This document shows, one piece after another, positions 15,842 through 24,492 of a stretch of 64,000 bases of DNA; positions within the stretch are counted from its first letter, which is position 1, and the number at the start of each line of letters is the position of its first letter. The notes beneath the pieces are model-generated. The model saw only the letters and a list, made by a program, of their open reading frames with translations. It was not told where the DNA came from and did no database searches. The position numbers were made by a program, and so were the translations under genes. Origin of the DNA: Desulfosporosinus acidiphilus SJ4 (lineage in GTDB: Bacteria > Bacillota > Desulfitobacteriia > Desulfitobacteriales > Desulfitobacteriaceae); NCBI RefSeq assembly GCF_000255115.2, contig NC_018068.1:3815977-3879976 (forward strand), written 5' to 3'.

Positions 15842-16735
15842 TTAATATCTCCTTTCAGCGGCTATAACTTCTTGTAGAAAAATTCGATAATGGTCGTAGC
15901 GAGTGCCGGATATTTCTCCATTTTCTTGAGCAGCTTTAATGGCGCAATCAGGTTCTTTATCATGTAAGCAGCTGCTAAACCGGCAATGGTTCCGGTGTTC
16001 GTCAAATTCGGGAAAGTAAGTTGCCAAGTCCTCCCGCTTCATTTTCGGCAGAAAGAGAGAGGAAAAACCCGGCGTATCCGCCACTAATCCTCCGGCACAA
16101 ACCATTAACTCGACATGACGGGTTGTATGACGCCCCCGCTGAGACTTCTGACTAATTTCGCCGGTTTTTAATTGTTTTCCATCGGATAAAGCATTAAAGA
16201 GACTTGATTTGCCTGCGCCTGACGGGCCGGCTAAAACACTAATCTTCTCTTCTAAACACTTCCTCAGCTCAGTGATGCCAATCCCTGTTTTATTAGATAC
16301 CTCAAAAACCGTATATCCGATGCGGCGGTATATATCCGGGATTGAGGATTTGGCCAGGGAGTCATCAGGCGGTGCCTCAGTCAAATACTTATCAAGTTTC
16401 GTGAAAATAATAAGCGGTTCGATTTCTGAGCAGGTCACCTGAATTAATAAGCGGTCCAGAAGATTCAGGTCGGGTTTAGGCGAAGTCAGAGCAAAAACAA
16501 GAAGGGCTTGGTCAACATTGGCTATTGACGGCCGGGTTAAGGAATTAAGCCTTGGTTCAGCCCCTTCAATTCTTGCCTTATTGTTCCCTTCAGGCAAAAT
16601 ACGCACCCGATCACCCGGCAGAAAGTCCTGATCTTTAATGCGAAAACGACCGCGCAGAGAACATTCCCATACTCGGTCTTCCGCATAGACATAATAGAAT
16701 CCACCGTATCCTTTAAGTAGAACTCCTTCGATCAT
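15842..16735 (-). CDS. rsgA: ribosome small-subunit GTPase RsgA
   Basis: RsgA is a late 30S assembly checkpoint GTPase. The 297-residue protein starts with an OB-fold domain. Its circularly permuted G domain reads G4 (FTKLD) before G1 (GPSGAGKSSLFNAL, about 170) and G3 (DTPGFSS). A C-terminal zinc finger has cysteines and a histidine in HRNHCRFSSCLH and a later cysteine in DCAIKAA. It follows prkC by about 40 bases; prkC-rsgA-rpe-thiN is the same order as in B. subtilis. Confidence 0.96.
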   Translation of the reverse strand: MIEGVLLKGYGGFYYVYAEDRVWECSLRGRFRIKDQDFLPGDRVRILPEGNNKARIEGAEPRLNSLTRPSIANVDQALLVFALTSPKPDLNLLDRLLIQVTCSEIEPLIIFTKLDKYLTEAPPDDSLAKSSIPDIYRRIGYTVFEVSNKTGIGITELRKCLEEKISVLAGPSGAGKSSLFNALSDGKQLKTGEISQKSQRGRHTTRHVELMVCAGGLVADTPGFSSLFLPKMKREDLATYFPEFDEHRNHCRFSSCLHDKEPDCAIKAAQENGEISGTRYDHYRIFLQEVIAAERRY

Positions 16736-16775
16736 ATAATTTCCTCACTAATTGCGTTTGACACTAAAGCACAGC

Positions 16776-18557
16776 TTAATGTTTAACATAGTCTTTATCG
16801 TCACGCGGCATAACACTTATGATTTGGGCTACTAAAGCCGAGACATCTTTTTTAATATTCAGCGCAAGAGGGCCGGGACCTCGCGATACTACGATTGTGA
16901 CTTGACTCCCCTGCTGAACCGCTTCTCCGGGATTAGGAGAAGTACTAATGACGAAATCCGCAGGAATCGTAGTAGAATCTTGAGTCTCAACCAAAGGAAC
17001 TAAATTATTCTGTTGCAGGATCGTTTTAGCATCTGCCGATGACTTATTGATCACATTAGGCATGTTGATGGTTCCAGAGGAAGATCCATTGTCAGGGCCG
17101 GAGCTAATTGTCAAAGTAATTGGCCCGCTCTTCGGCCAGGTAGCTGAGGGCGCTGGGTTTTGCTGGATCACATAGTCTTTAGGGATCGTTGGATTTGACT
17201 GGGTTGCAAAGGTTATTTTCCCTTTAAATCCATCATTTTGGATCATGTTTACAGCATCTGCCTTTGACATCGGACTCGTTGTTACATCCGGAAATGTCCC
17301 GGTGTCCGGGCCTTTACTCACAACCACCTGGATCTCTCTGCCGACTTTAACTACGGTGTCTGCTGCAGGATCCTGGCTAATAATGAGACCGTTCTCGACC
17401 TTATCATCGAACTCTTTCTTAACTTCCGGGTTGAGTGCCAATCCTGCTGATTTTAGGTAGGTCCCTGCTGTCGGCAGTGTTTGTCCAACCACATTGGGAA
17501 CTTTTGTAGTACCCACCAGAAGGTAATTTCTCAACGCTATTCCGCCGCCCGTTAAGAGCAGCAAAATGACGATGATTGCGGTAATCAAAGGCCAACGCTT
17601 TTTCTTTTTCTTCGTGGGTTTTAAATCACTTTTCGGTTCCTCATCACGAACACTGACAGGAGCCAAGACTTTCCCCATCCCATGATGAGTCATAGTGGCT
17701 TCCAAATCGTCTACGGGAAATACCTCCGGATGATTGATCGGACGACCGGCCTGAATGTGGTTCAAGTCTTCCAAAAGCTCCTTAGCGGAAGCATACCTTT
17801 GTTCCGAGGACTTAGCAATGGCCCTCATAATCACTCGCTCAAATTCTTTATCAACCCGCGGATTAAGTTTACTAGGCAGAGTTGGCTGTTCCTGAAGGTG
17901 CTTCAGAGCAATAGAGATGGGAGTTTCTCCATCATAAGGAACTCGGCCGGTAACTAATTCGTACAAAATTATGCCTAACGAATAGATATCCGATTGTTCA
18001 TTACTCTGCAGACCCTTGGCCTGTTCCGGCGACAAATAATGAACAGAGCCGATAATATCCCCAGTATGCGTCACTGTCGCAGAAGAAACTGCTCGTGCGA
18101 TGCCAAAATCCGTAACTTTAGCGTGTCCGTCCGCAGTCACTAAAATATTATGAGGTTTTATATCCCTATGAATAATATGGTGTTCATGAGCATTTTGAAT
18201 AGCACTGGTAATTTGGCGGGCGAGATTAATCGTTTGATCTGTGGACAGGGGAGCATACTCTCGAATAATTTCTTTGAGATTCCGCCCTTCCACATACTCC
18301 ATGACGATATATTCAGTATCCCCTTCTTTACCCACATCATAAACAGAGACAATATTTGGGTGAGAGAGACTTGCTACAGCCTGGGCTTCTCTTCGAAAAC
18401 GGCGAATAAAGTCATCATCCGTGGCAAACTGCTCTCTCAGCACTTTGATCGTTACGACACGATTAAGCAGTTGGTCTTTGGCTTTATATACAATGGCCAT
18501 TCCGCCGGCACCAATGCGTTCCAAAACTTCATAACGTCCCCCAAAGATTTTACTCAC
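16776..18557 (-). CDS. prkC: PASTA-domain Ser/Thr kinase PrkC
   Basis: This transmembrane kinase senses muropeptides and controls wall growth and germination in relatives. The kinase domain covers about residues 7-265 (GAGGM loop, IKVL lysine, HRDIKPHN catalytic loop, DFGIARA). It is followed by a basic juxtamembrane KKKKKRW and one membrane helix (about 330-350). Three PASTA domains then reach residue 560, and a short tail follows. I chose the GTG at 18557 since AGGTG lies six bases before it; a GTG at 18566 is also in frame. The gene abuts the class B PBP gene. Neighbouring stp encodes the opposing phosphatase, and the PBP and FtsW-type proteins are plausible targets. Confidence 0.94.
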   Translation of the reverse strand: MSKIFGGRYEVLERIGAGGMAIVYKAKDQLLNRVVTIKVLREQFATDDDFIRRFRREAQAVASLSHPNIVSVYDVGKEGDTEYIVMEYVEGRNLKEIIREYAPLSTDQTINLARQITSAIQNAHEHHIIHRDIKPHNILVTADGHAKVTDFGIARAVSSATVTHTGDIIGSVHYLSPEQAKGLQSNEQSDIYSLGIILYELVTGRVPYDGETPISIALKHLQEQPTLPSKLNPRVDKEFERVIMRAIAKSSEQRYASAKELLEDLNHIQAGRPINHPEVFPVDDLEATMTHHGMGKVLAPVSVRDEEPKSDLKPTKKKKKRWPLITAIIVILLLLTGGGIALRNYLLVGTTKVPNVVGQTLPTAGTYLKSAGLALNPEVKKEFDDKVENGLIISQDPAADTVVKVGREIQVVVSKGPDTGTFPDVTTSPMSKADAVNMIQNDGFKGKITFATQSNPTIPKDYVIQQNPAPSATWPKSGPITLTISSGPDNGSSSGTINMPNVINKSSADAKTILQQNNLVPLVETQDSTTIPADFVISTSPNPGEAVQQGSQVTIVVSRGPGPLALNIKKDVSALVAQIISVMPRDDKDYVKH

Positions 18558-18566
18558 GATTCTCAC

Positions 18567-19970
18567 CTACTTTCTGGCTAATGCTTCTTGAATAATTTGG
18601 CGCGCAATGGGAGCAGCCGCTCCTCCTCCGGTTCCGCCATGTTCTACAAAAACAGCTACCGCAATGCGTGGGGCCTCTGCAGGTGCAAAAGCAATATACC
18701 AGGCATGGGTAGGTTGGTTGCCTCCGGGTTCCGCCGAACCCGTTTTCGCCGCTACCTGGACACCCGGTAAAGCTCCGGGAGAAGCTGTTCCAGCGGTAAC
18801 GGCAGTCACCATTGCACTTGTTATCTTATCCGCTTCGTCCTTGGAAAGTGCCGTCAGCCAAGGCTGAGGCTTTGGTTCATATTCCACTGTTTGCGAAGGA
18901 TCGAGAACCCGCTCTACAATGTGGGGAGTCATGATAACTCCATGATTAGCAATACCTGCAGTAACCAAAGCCATCTGAAAAGGAGTAACTAAGACTTGCC
19001 CCTGTCCAAAGCAGCTTGCAGCAAGAAGATTCGTTGACAGAGATTCAGGAACCTTAGGTGAATTTGTGATCTGGCTCAAAGGAACATTCAGTTCAAATGG
19101 TATTTTTTGTCCAAAACCAAATCCTTTAGCCGCAGACAGAAAACTCTTATCGCCTGCCTGAACTCCAAAGGTCGCAAAATAAGTATTACAAGAATCGGCT
19201 AAAGCCATGTTATAGTTGACCCAACCATGAGCCTCCTGGTTTTGTTCCGGAATAACTTGTCCGTTGATAACTGTGGAACCTTTACACTCATAAAGATTTG
19301 TCGTGTTTAAACCGCTCCTAAATAAAGATGCGGAAGTCACTACCTTCATAATGGAACCCGGAGGGAAAAGGGAAAAAGCACGATTATCCAGAGGTTTTTC
19401 CTCTGTTTGCTTAATAATATCTTTCCAATGATCATCTAAATTTGTCGGGTCATATCCCGGCTGACTCACTAAAGCCAGCACTTCGCCGGTTTGAGGATCA
19501 ATGGCAATCGCTGCGCCTTTTTTCCCTTTGAGAGCATTATAAGCAACACTTTGCAAATGGGAATCTAAGGTCAGCACCACATCATCCCCTTGACGGGGCA
19601 AAGAAAACATTTGCTGAATTGTTTGAGCCGCAGTGGCGTTTTTGACTCCCATGAGCCAATTCGCCAAACTTCCCTCAAGTCCCGCTGCGCCAAGCCGGGC
19701 AGTAGAATATCCAAGAGTAGGCTCATACATTTCTCCTTTGGGATAGACGCGAACCCTTTTACCGTCGATTGTCTGAGTTTTGGCTATTATTTCGCCGTTA
19801 CGATCAAAAATTCCTCCACGGGTCACTCGGCTTTCCATAAGAATTAAGCGCCGATTCGCGGGGTTTTCCAAGAGAGTGTCGGCCTGAACTACCTGCCAAT
19901 AAACAAGTCCTAAACTCAAAACAAAGAAACTAAAGGCCATTCCTAATGCTACGCGACGAAGCCCTCGCAT
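18567..19970 (-). CDS. class B penicillin-binding protein (peptidoglycan transpeptidase)
   Basis: This 467-residue protein has an N-terminal membrane helix (about 8-30), a short pedestal region and a transpeptidase domain. The three active-site motifs are SIMK (serine nucleophile, in PPGSIMKVVTS), SCN and KTGS. It lacks PASTA domains and is shorter than FtsI or SpoVD. The gene overlaps the SEDS gene upstream by one base. This SEDS/class B PBP pairing suggests that they form a bipartite peptidoglycan polymerase, as PbpA/RodA do in mycobacteria beside pknB. The exact paralogue (elongation or sporulation) cannot be told here. Confidence 0.92.
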   Translation of the reverse strand: MRGLRRVALGMAFSFFVLSLGLVYWQVVQADTLLENPANRRLILMESRVTRGGIFDRNGEIIAKTQTIDGKRVRVYPKGEMYEPTLGYSTARLGAAGLEGSLANWLMGVKNATAAQTIQQMFSLPRQGDDVVLTLDSHLQSVAYNALKGKKGAAIAIDPQTGEVLALVSQPGYDPTNLDDHWKDIIKQTEEKPLDNRAFSLFPPGSIMKVVTSASLFRSGLNTTNLYECKGSTVINGQVIPEQNQEAHGWVNYNMALADSCNTYFATFGVQAGDKSFLSAAKGFGFGQKIPFELNVPLSQITNSPKVPESLSTNLLAASCFGQGQVLVTPFQMALVTAGIANHGVIMTPHIVERVLDPSQTVEYEPKPQPWLTALSKDEADKITSAMVTAVTAGTASPGALPGVQVAAKTGSAEPGGNQPTHAWYIAFAPAEAPRIAVAVFVEHGGTGGGAAAPIARQIIQEALARK

Positions 19971-21256
19971 TATGTTGCATACTCCCTTCCTTTGGTCTTA
20001 TTGCGCTGAGATCCCACAGCGGTAGCATTGGAAATATTCAGTAATACCCCCAATAGGATAAAATGAACGAGTATGGAACTTCCGCCATAGCTAACCCAGG
20101 GCAGCGGAATACCTGTCAAAGGAAGCAATTTAGTCACGCCGGCAAGAATAATTAAGGTCTCGGTTCCCAGGAGAATGCCAATTCCCGCCGCTAAAATCTG
20201 TCCAAAGCGGTCTTTGGCTCTTAAACTAATGGAAAACGCCCTCATAACCACGATGAGAAAGAGAAGAAGAACGGCCATGGCTCCGGCAAAACCAAGCTCT
20301 TCCGCTATCACAGAGAAAATGAAGTCTGTACTTGACGCAGGAACCATCGCAGCCCCTATGCCGTTGCCTAATCCCGTACCCAAGATCTTCCCACCGCTGA
20401 TGGCAAACAAGGATTGAGCAATCTGATATCCCATGCCCGTGGGATCTTGCCACGGATTCAGCCAAACTATCACCCTGACGCGGACATGCCTGAAAAGCAG
20501 ATACCCCAAGCTGCCCACCAATAAAAAAATGGGCAGAGAAATCCCTAAATACAAAGCTCGTTCAGTAACAACATAGATCATGAGAACAAACAGGGCATAA
20601 AACACCAAGGCTGTTCCAAGACTTTTCTGGGCTCCTAAAAGCCCGAGAGAAAATACGGCCATAACCAGAAACGGTCCTAGGGTCCGCCAATCAGGCAGCG
20701 AAAATTTCCCTACCTGAACCGTCCCAACCCGCAGCAACTCTTCATTTTCTTCCAGATAGGTAGCCATGAAAAGCAGTAAAGCCAGTTTTACAAATTCTTC
20801 AGGTTCGACCCCGACTCCTCCGATTCTTAGCCAACTTGTTGCACCGCCTGCTGCAAAGCCAAAGACAAGTGTAATAAACAGCAAGCTTACGGCCAACAAT
20901 CCCCATAAGTAACGAAACTTACCCAACTGCCGGTAATCCCTGACGGCAAACAAAATACCATAGAAAATCAACTGTCCGATATTGGCCCACCAAAATTGGC
21001 GCAGACCTATTACAGGACTAATGCGCACAAGAAAAACAAGTCCTAGGGCCAGTATTGCCTGCACAACCGGAAGGACATAAGGGTCCCCCTCATAATGAAG
21101 AACCTTTTCTGCAAAGCCCCCCATTAAGACAATGACTGTGAAGATCAGGGCCTGCCAAACAAGTTGGCTGCCGTCCCCTCCCCATTTTAGCAGAACCATG
21201 CCCAGCCACATAATTCCCATAATGATCATACGTGAAATAAAATAATATAGCATCAT
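19970..21256 (-). CDS. SEDS-family FtsW/RodA/SpoVE peptidoglycan glycosyltransferase
   Basis: This is an integral membrane protein of about 428 residues with ten or so helices. The conserved SEDS features are GGATSWLRIGG (about 135), QKSLGTALVF, the long loop with GLGNGIGAAMVPASSTDFIFSVIAEELGF, and GIPLPWVSYGGSSI near the end. SEDS proteins polymerise lipid II. I chose the ATG at 21256 (a second ATG at 21253 is equally possible), because GGAG lies just upstream and the frame above it overlaps stp. It pairs with the adjacent class B PBP. Confidence 0.92.
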   Translation of the reverse strand: MMLYYFISRMIIMGIMWLGMVLLKWGGDGSQLVWQALIFTVIVLMGGFAEKVLHYEGDPYVLPVVQAILALGLVFLVRISPVIGLRQFWWANIGQLIFYGILFAVRDYRQLGKFRYLWGLLAVSLLFITLVFGFAAGGATSWLRIGGVGVEPEEFVKLALLLFMATYLEENEELLRVGTVQVGKFSLPDWRTLGPFLVMAVFSLGLLGAQKSLGTALVFYALFVLMIYVVTERALYLGISLPIFLLVGSLGYLLFRHVRVRVIVWLNPWQDPTGMGYQIAQSLFAISGGKILGTGLGNGIGAAMVPASSTDFIFSVIAEELGFAGAMAVLLLFLIVVMRAFSISLRAKDRFGQILAAGIGILLGTETLIILAGVTKLLPLTGIPLPWVSYGGSSILVHFILLGVLLNISNATAVGSQRNKTKGREYAT

Positions 21257-21257
21257 C

Positions 21258-21977
21258 TTACTCCATAATACAACACAAGGCTGTAAAATTATCTGGCGCA
21301 CCCCGTTCTAAAATGAGCAGGCGCAGCCTTTCTAAGCATTCTTCCCAAGTACCGGGCTGGGAAAATTCACTCGCCAGTTCTTGATCACTGATCACATTGG
21401 AGAATCCATCTGTGCATAATAAAATGACATCCCCGGACTGAAGCGCTATTTTTTGACAATCCACTTCAATTTGCTGATCCGCGCCAATGGCTCTCATCAA
21501 GATATTGCGTTGGGGATGCTTCTCCGCTTCCTCCAGGGAGATTTGACCCAAACGCACCAGTTCACCAACCAATGAATGATCTTTCGTTAAAACCTTTAGT
21601 TCTTCCCCACGCCACAAATATGCCCTGCTGTCTCCGGCATGAGCAATTAAGGCACTTGTCTCACGAACGAGCAAAGCCGTAAGAGTAGTACCCATTCCGG
21701 CATTTTCAGGCTCCGTAGTCGACGATTCATAGACAACCCTATTTGCCTGAGCAAAAGATTCAACAAGCCATCCTTCTAAATCCTGATCAGTCAGTCCTTT
21801 CAGCCGGGGGGCCAGTTTCTCTAATTCGCGCAAGGCCGTGGCTGAGGCTATTTCTCCGGACCGATGCCCTCCCATACCATCAGCCACAGCAAAAATCCCG
21901 TGATCTGACAGAACTAAGAAGGAATCCTCGTTATTTTTTCTGATACACCCTTTTTCACTAAAGCTTAGCACTCTCAT
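21258..21977 (-). CDS. stp: PP2C-family Ser/Thr protein phosphatase
   Basis: This 239-residue phosphatase (PrpC/Stp type) reverses PrkC phosphorylation. Metal-binding aspartates are in VADGMGG (about 30-40), in HAGDSRAYL, in LLCTDGFSNV and in the C-terminal DNFT. I chose the ATG at 21977, with AGGTGG four bases upstream; it overlaps the end of the FHA gene by 20 bases. Its stop lies two bases before the SEDS start. All these overlaps indicate tight co-translation. Confidence 0.95.
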   Translation of the reverse strand: MRVLSFSEKGCIRKNNEDSFLVLSDHGIFAVADGMGGHRSGEIASATALRELEKLAPRLKGLTDQDLEGWLVESFAQANRVVYESSTTEPENAGMGTTLTALLVRETSALIAHAGDSRAYLWRGEELKVLTKDHSLVGELVRLGQISLEEAEKHPQRNILMRAIGADQQIEVDCQKIALQSGDVILLCTDGFSNVISDQELASEFSQPGTWEECLERLRLLILERGAPDNFTALCCIME

Positions 21978-22407
21978 TTTGCCACCTCGAGTATTGGAAT
22001 GTGATACTTCCAATTTTCACATAATCTCCGGCAACCAATTGAACCGGAGAATGAATTTGCTCGCCATTAACCCATGTACCGTTTGTACTCCCAAGATCTT
22101 CGACATAAGTCTGCCCTTTTTGGCAGCGGAAAACAGCATGGTCTATAGAAGCAAAATGATCTGGTAATACAATATCATTATTTTTACCCCGTCCTAAGCG
22201 CAGACCTTTCCCATCCACCTTAAATACCCGGCCTCGGGGAAGAGTATCTGTCCCTGTTAAAACCTCTATGCGTCCAAATTCTTGACTTGAGCGTTGAAAC
22301 ATCCCTTTAAGCTGAAGATCTGCCAAAAGGGCTGTAAAAACTCTAAAGATAAACAGATAAATTAAGGCTACAAAAATAAGCCGGCCGATCACTGTAACAA
22401 TTTGCAT
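21958..22407 (-). CDS. membrane-anchored FHA-domain protein (FhaB-like)
   Basis: This 149-residue protein has one N-terminal membrane helix (about 4-22, VIGRLIFVALIYLFIFRVF) and a C-terminal forkhead-associated domain that binds phosphothreonine. The FHA motifs are LRLGRGKNNDIVL, the SIDHAVF position and DLGSTNGTWVNGE. The start is the ATG at 22407, preceded by GGGAGGG. The membrane anchor and linkage to PrkC, Stp, SEDS and PBP recall actinobacterial FhaB (FipA). Its likely role is to recruit phosphorylated partners to the division or elongation site; this is inference. Confidence 0.87.
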   Translation of the reverse strand: MQIVTVIGRLIFVALIYLFIFRVFTALLADLQLKGMFQRSSQEFGRIEVLTGTDTLPRGRVFKVDGKGLRLGRGKNNDIVLPDHFASIDHAVFRCQKGQTYVEDLGSTNGTWVNGEQIHSPVQLVAGDYVKIGSITFQYSRWQNESAKL

Positions 22408-22458
22408 AAAACCCTCCCAATCCAACATCAGAGAGTAATCAATAACAACTCTCCAAAA

Positions 22459-23259
22459 TTACGGCAGAGGTACTTTTTGAATAACGAGAAGGCTTAACCC
22501 CATCTGAATTCGATCGCCTGGAGCCACCGTCTGATGTGTAATTCTTTGCCCATTGACAAAAGAACCATTGGTGCTCCCCAAATCATCGAGCCACCATCCG
22601 TTCTGCCCTGGCGTGATCTTTAAATGCCGCCTGGAAACCTCGGGATCATGGAGCACAATGTCACATTGCCCATGACGGCCAATAAACACATCATGATCCC
22701 CTAATTTAAACGATTGACCTTTATCCGGTCCCTCAATAATTTCGAGAAAATAATCGGAAATCCTTCCTGGACTGTCTGCTTCCCTGGAGTTTGTCGTGAC
22801 ACTTTCTCGGAAAATGGTCGTGTTTTCTCGCCAATTCGATTCTTTCTGAAACTCATTTTCGTTTTCCTCTTCATCTTCCCAGTCTACTTCAATAGAATCG
22901 TCAAAATCCACCTCAACAATCATTTCTCTGGGTTGAACGGTATCATCAGAATGCAGTTCAATAGCTGGTTTAGACAAGAAGGTATATCCTTCACGTGTAG
23001 CCTCAGAGTATAAATACTTGGAAAGCTCAATTAAAAAAACTTCTCCAAAACTTGCTAAAGGGCCCCAATCACTGGAATGGAGATAGACCCGGTAAATATT
23101 CGGCACATATACTTGAGAAATACTGATCTGTTTATGCCTGAACATAGCTTTCACCAGTTCTTTTGCCAGTTCAACCGGTTGAAGTCTGGCTCCCCCTTTT
23201 TTAAAAGCCCCCGTAAATAGAAATTCAGCCATTCCTTCAAATCGAGCTAATAGGCTCAT
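22459..23259 (-). CDS. DUF3662 + FHA domain protein (FhaA-like)
   Basis: This 266-residue protein begins MSLLARFEGMAEFLFTGAFKKGG and has an N-terminal DUF3662-like domain (to about 115). An acidic linker (EVDFDDSIEVDWEDEE) follows, then a C-terminal FHA domain with IGRHGQCDIVL, SRRHL and DLGSTNGSFVNGQ. The start is the ATG at 23259 with GGAGGG upstream; it overlaps the rlmN end by 23 bases, and longer in-frame readings have no ribosome binding site. The architecture matches FhaA of actinobacteria, which acts with PknB in peptidoglycan control. Confidence 0.88.
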   Translation of the reverse strand: MSLLARFEGMAEFLFTGAFKKGGARLQPVELAKELVKAMFRHKQISISQVYVPNIYRVYLHSSDWGPLASFGEVFLIELSKYLYSEATREGYTFLSKPAIELHSDDTVQPREMIVEVDFDDSIEVDWEDEEENENEFQKESNWRENTTIFRESVTTNSREADSPGRISDYFLEIIEGPDKGQSFKLGDHDVFIGRHGQCDIVLHDPEVSRRHLKITPGQNGWWLDDLGSTNGSFVNGQRITHQTVAPGDRIQMGLSLLVIQKVPLP

Positions 23260-24319
23260 GGTTACCCTCCCTCCACTGTCGCCGAAGTTGACCACAGGCT
23301 GCTTCAATATCCGTCCCGCGCTCTTCCCGCACGGATACGGAAATTCCTCCGGCTTCCAACACTCGAGCAAACGTTTTTAGCTTTTCAAGATCAGGACGTT
23401 TCATCCCTGTTCCTGTTACCGGATTAACGGGAATCAAATTAACATGGCCTAATTGGCCTTTTAATAATCGTACGAAATCTTCTGCTTCAGTTTGATTGGC
23501 ATTATCATCGGTCAACGCTACCTCAAAGGTTACTCGTCTTCGCGTAATACGGGAGTATTCCCGGCATGCTTCCATGAGCTGAGCCAAGGAATACCGCCGA
23601 TTCATAGGAACCAAATCACTTCTTGCCCTATCATTAGCAGCATGCAAGGAAACGGCCAGTCCAACCTGAGGATTTTCCTGCGCTAATTGGAGGATTTGGG
23701 GAACGACACCACTTGTTGAGATAGTCATGCGCCGCATTCCGATATTTAATCCCTTCTCCTGATTCATAAGCTTAATCGCCCCAAGCACTTCCTCATAATT
23801 TAACAGGGGTTCACCCATTCCCATAAAGACAATGTTCGTCACTTGAAAATCAGGATCTTCCCGCCGGATAAAGTACGTTATATCCAAAACTTGGCCTACA
23901 ATCTCTCCACTGGTTAAGTTTCTGCGGAAGCCCTCCATTCCCGTAGCACAGAAGGCGCATCCCACCGCACAGCCAACCTGGGTGGAGACACATACCGTAT
24001 GCCTGTCTCTCGATTGTTCTCGAGCATAATCCATCAAAACGCATTCGATCATTTCCCCGTCATGAAGACGAAACAGATATTTTCGAGTTCCATCGACTGA
24101 CCTCCGCTCTTTCAACAGTTCCGGCGGATGAAAACTCAAACGGGAGGATATCAGCTTGAGATCTCCCTTGCCAACATTTGCGATTTCATCCCAAGAACGC
24201 ACTGCCTTTTGTTGCACCCAGTGGAATAACTGAGCTGCCCGAAAGCGTTTTAGACCAAGTTCCCCGCAAACTGTCTGCAGTATTTCTTCGGTGCAGCTTC
24301 GCAAATCGTACATTTCCAT
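23237..24319 (-). CDS. rlmN: dual-specificity 23S rRNA/tRNA adenine-2 methyltransferase RlmN
   Basis: This radical-SAM enzyme methylates A2503 of 23S rRNA and A37 of some tRNAs. The 360-residue protein has the cluster motif CAVGCAFCATG (about 120-130) and GMGEPLLNYEEVL (about 170). The conserved late cysteine near residue 346 (EAACGQL) takes part in catalysis together with one at about residue 108. Its start is the ATG at 24319. The 3' end overlaps the FhaA-like gene. Confidence 0.95.
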   Translation of the reverse strand: MEMYDLRSCTEEILQTVCGELGLKRFRAAQLFHWVQQKAVRSWDEIANVGKGDLKLISSRLSFHPPELLKERRSVDGTRKYLFRLHDGEMIECVLMDYAREQSRDRHTVCVSTQVGCAVGCAFCATGMEGFRRNLTSGEIVGQVLDITYFIRREDPDFQVTNIVFMGMGEPLLNYEEVLGAIKLMNQEKGLNIGMRRMTISTSGVVPQILQLAQENPQVGLAVSLHAANDRARSDLVPMNRRYSLAQLMEACREYSRITRRRVTFEVALTDDNANQTEAEDFVRLLKGQLGHVNLIPVNPVTGTGMKRPDLEKLKTFARVLEAGGISVSVREERGTDIEAACGQLRRQWREGNHEPISSI

Positions 24320-24492
24320 AATAGTTATTATTCACCCAATTCGTTCCAGTTAAACTTCACTCATAAGAAAACTTAACATAACGACCTTTCAATTTATCTA
24401 ACCATGAATTCCCACTTTAATATGTGGGAGTGGTCCCCACTCTCTAAATAATGCTCATAAAAACTCAGGATCAAATACTCCATGGGGTTATC

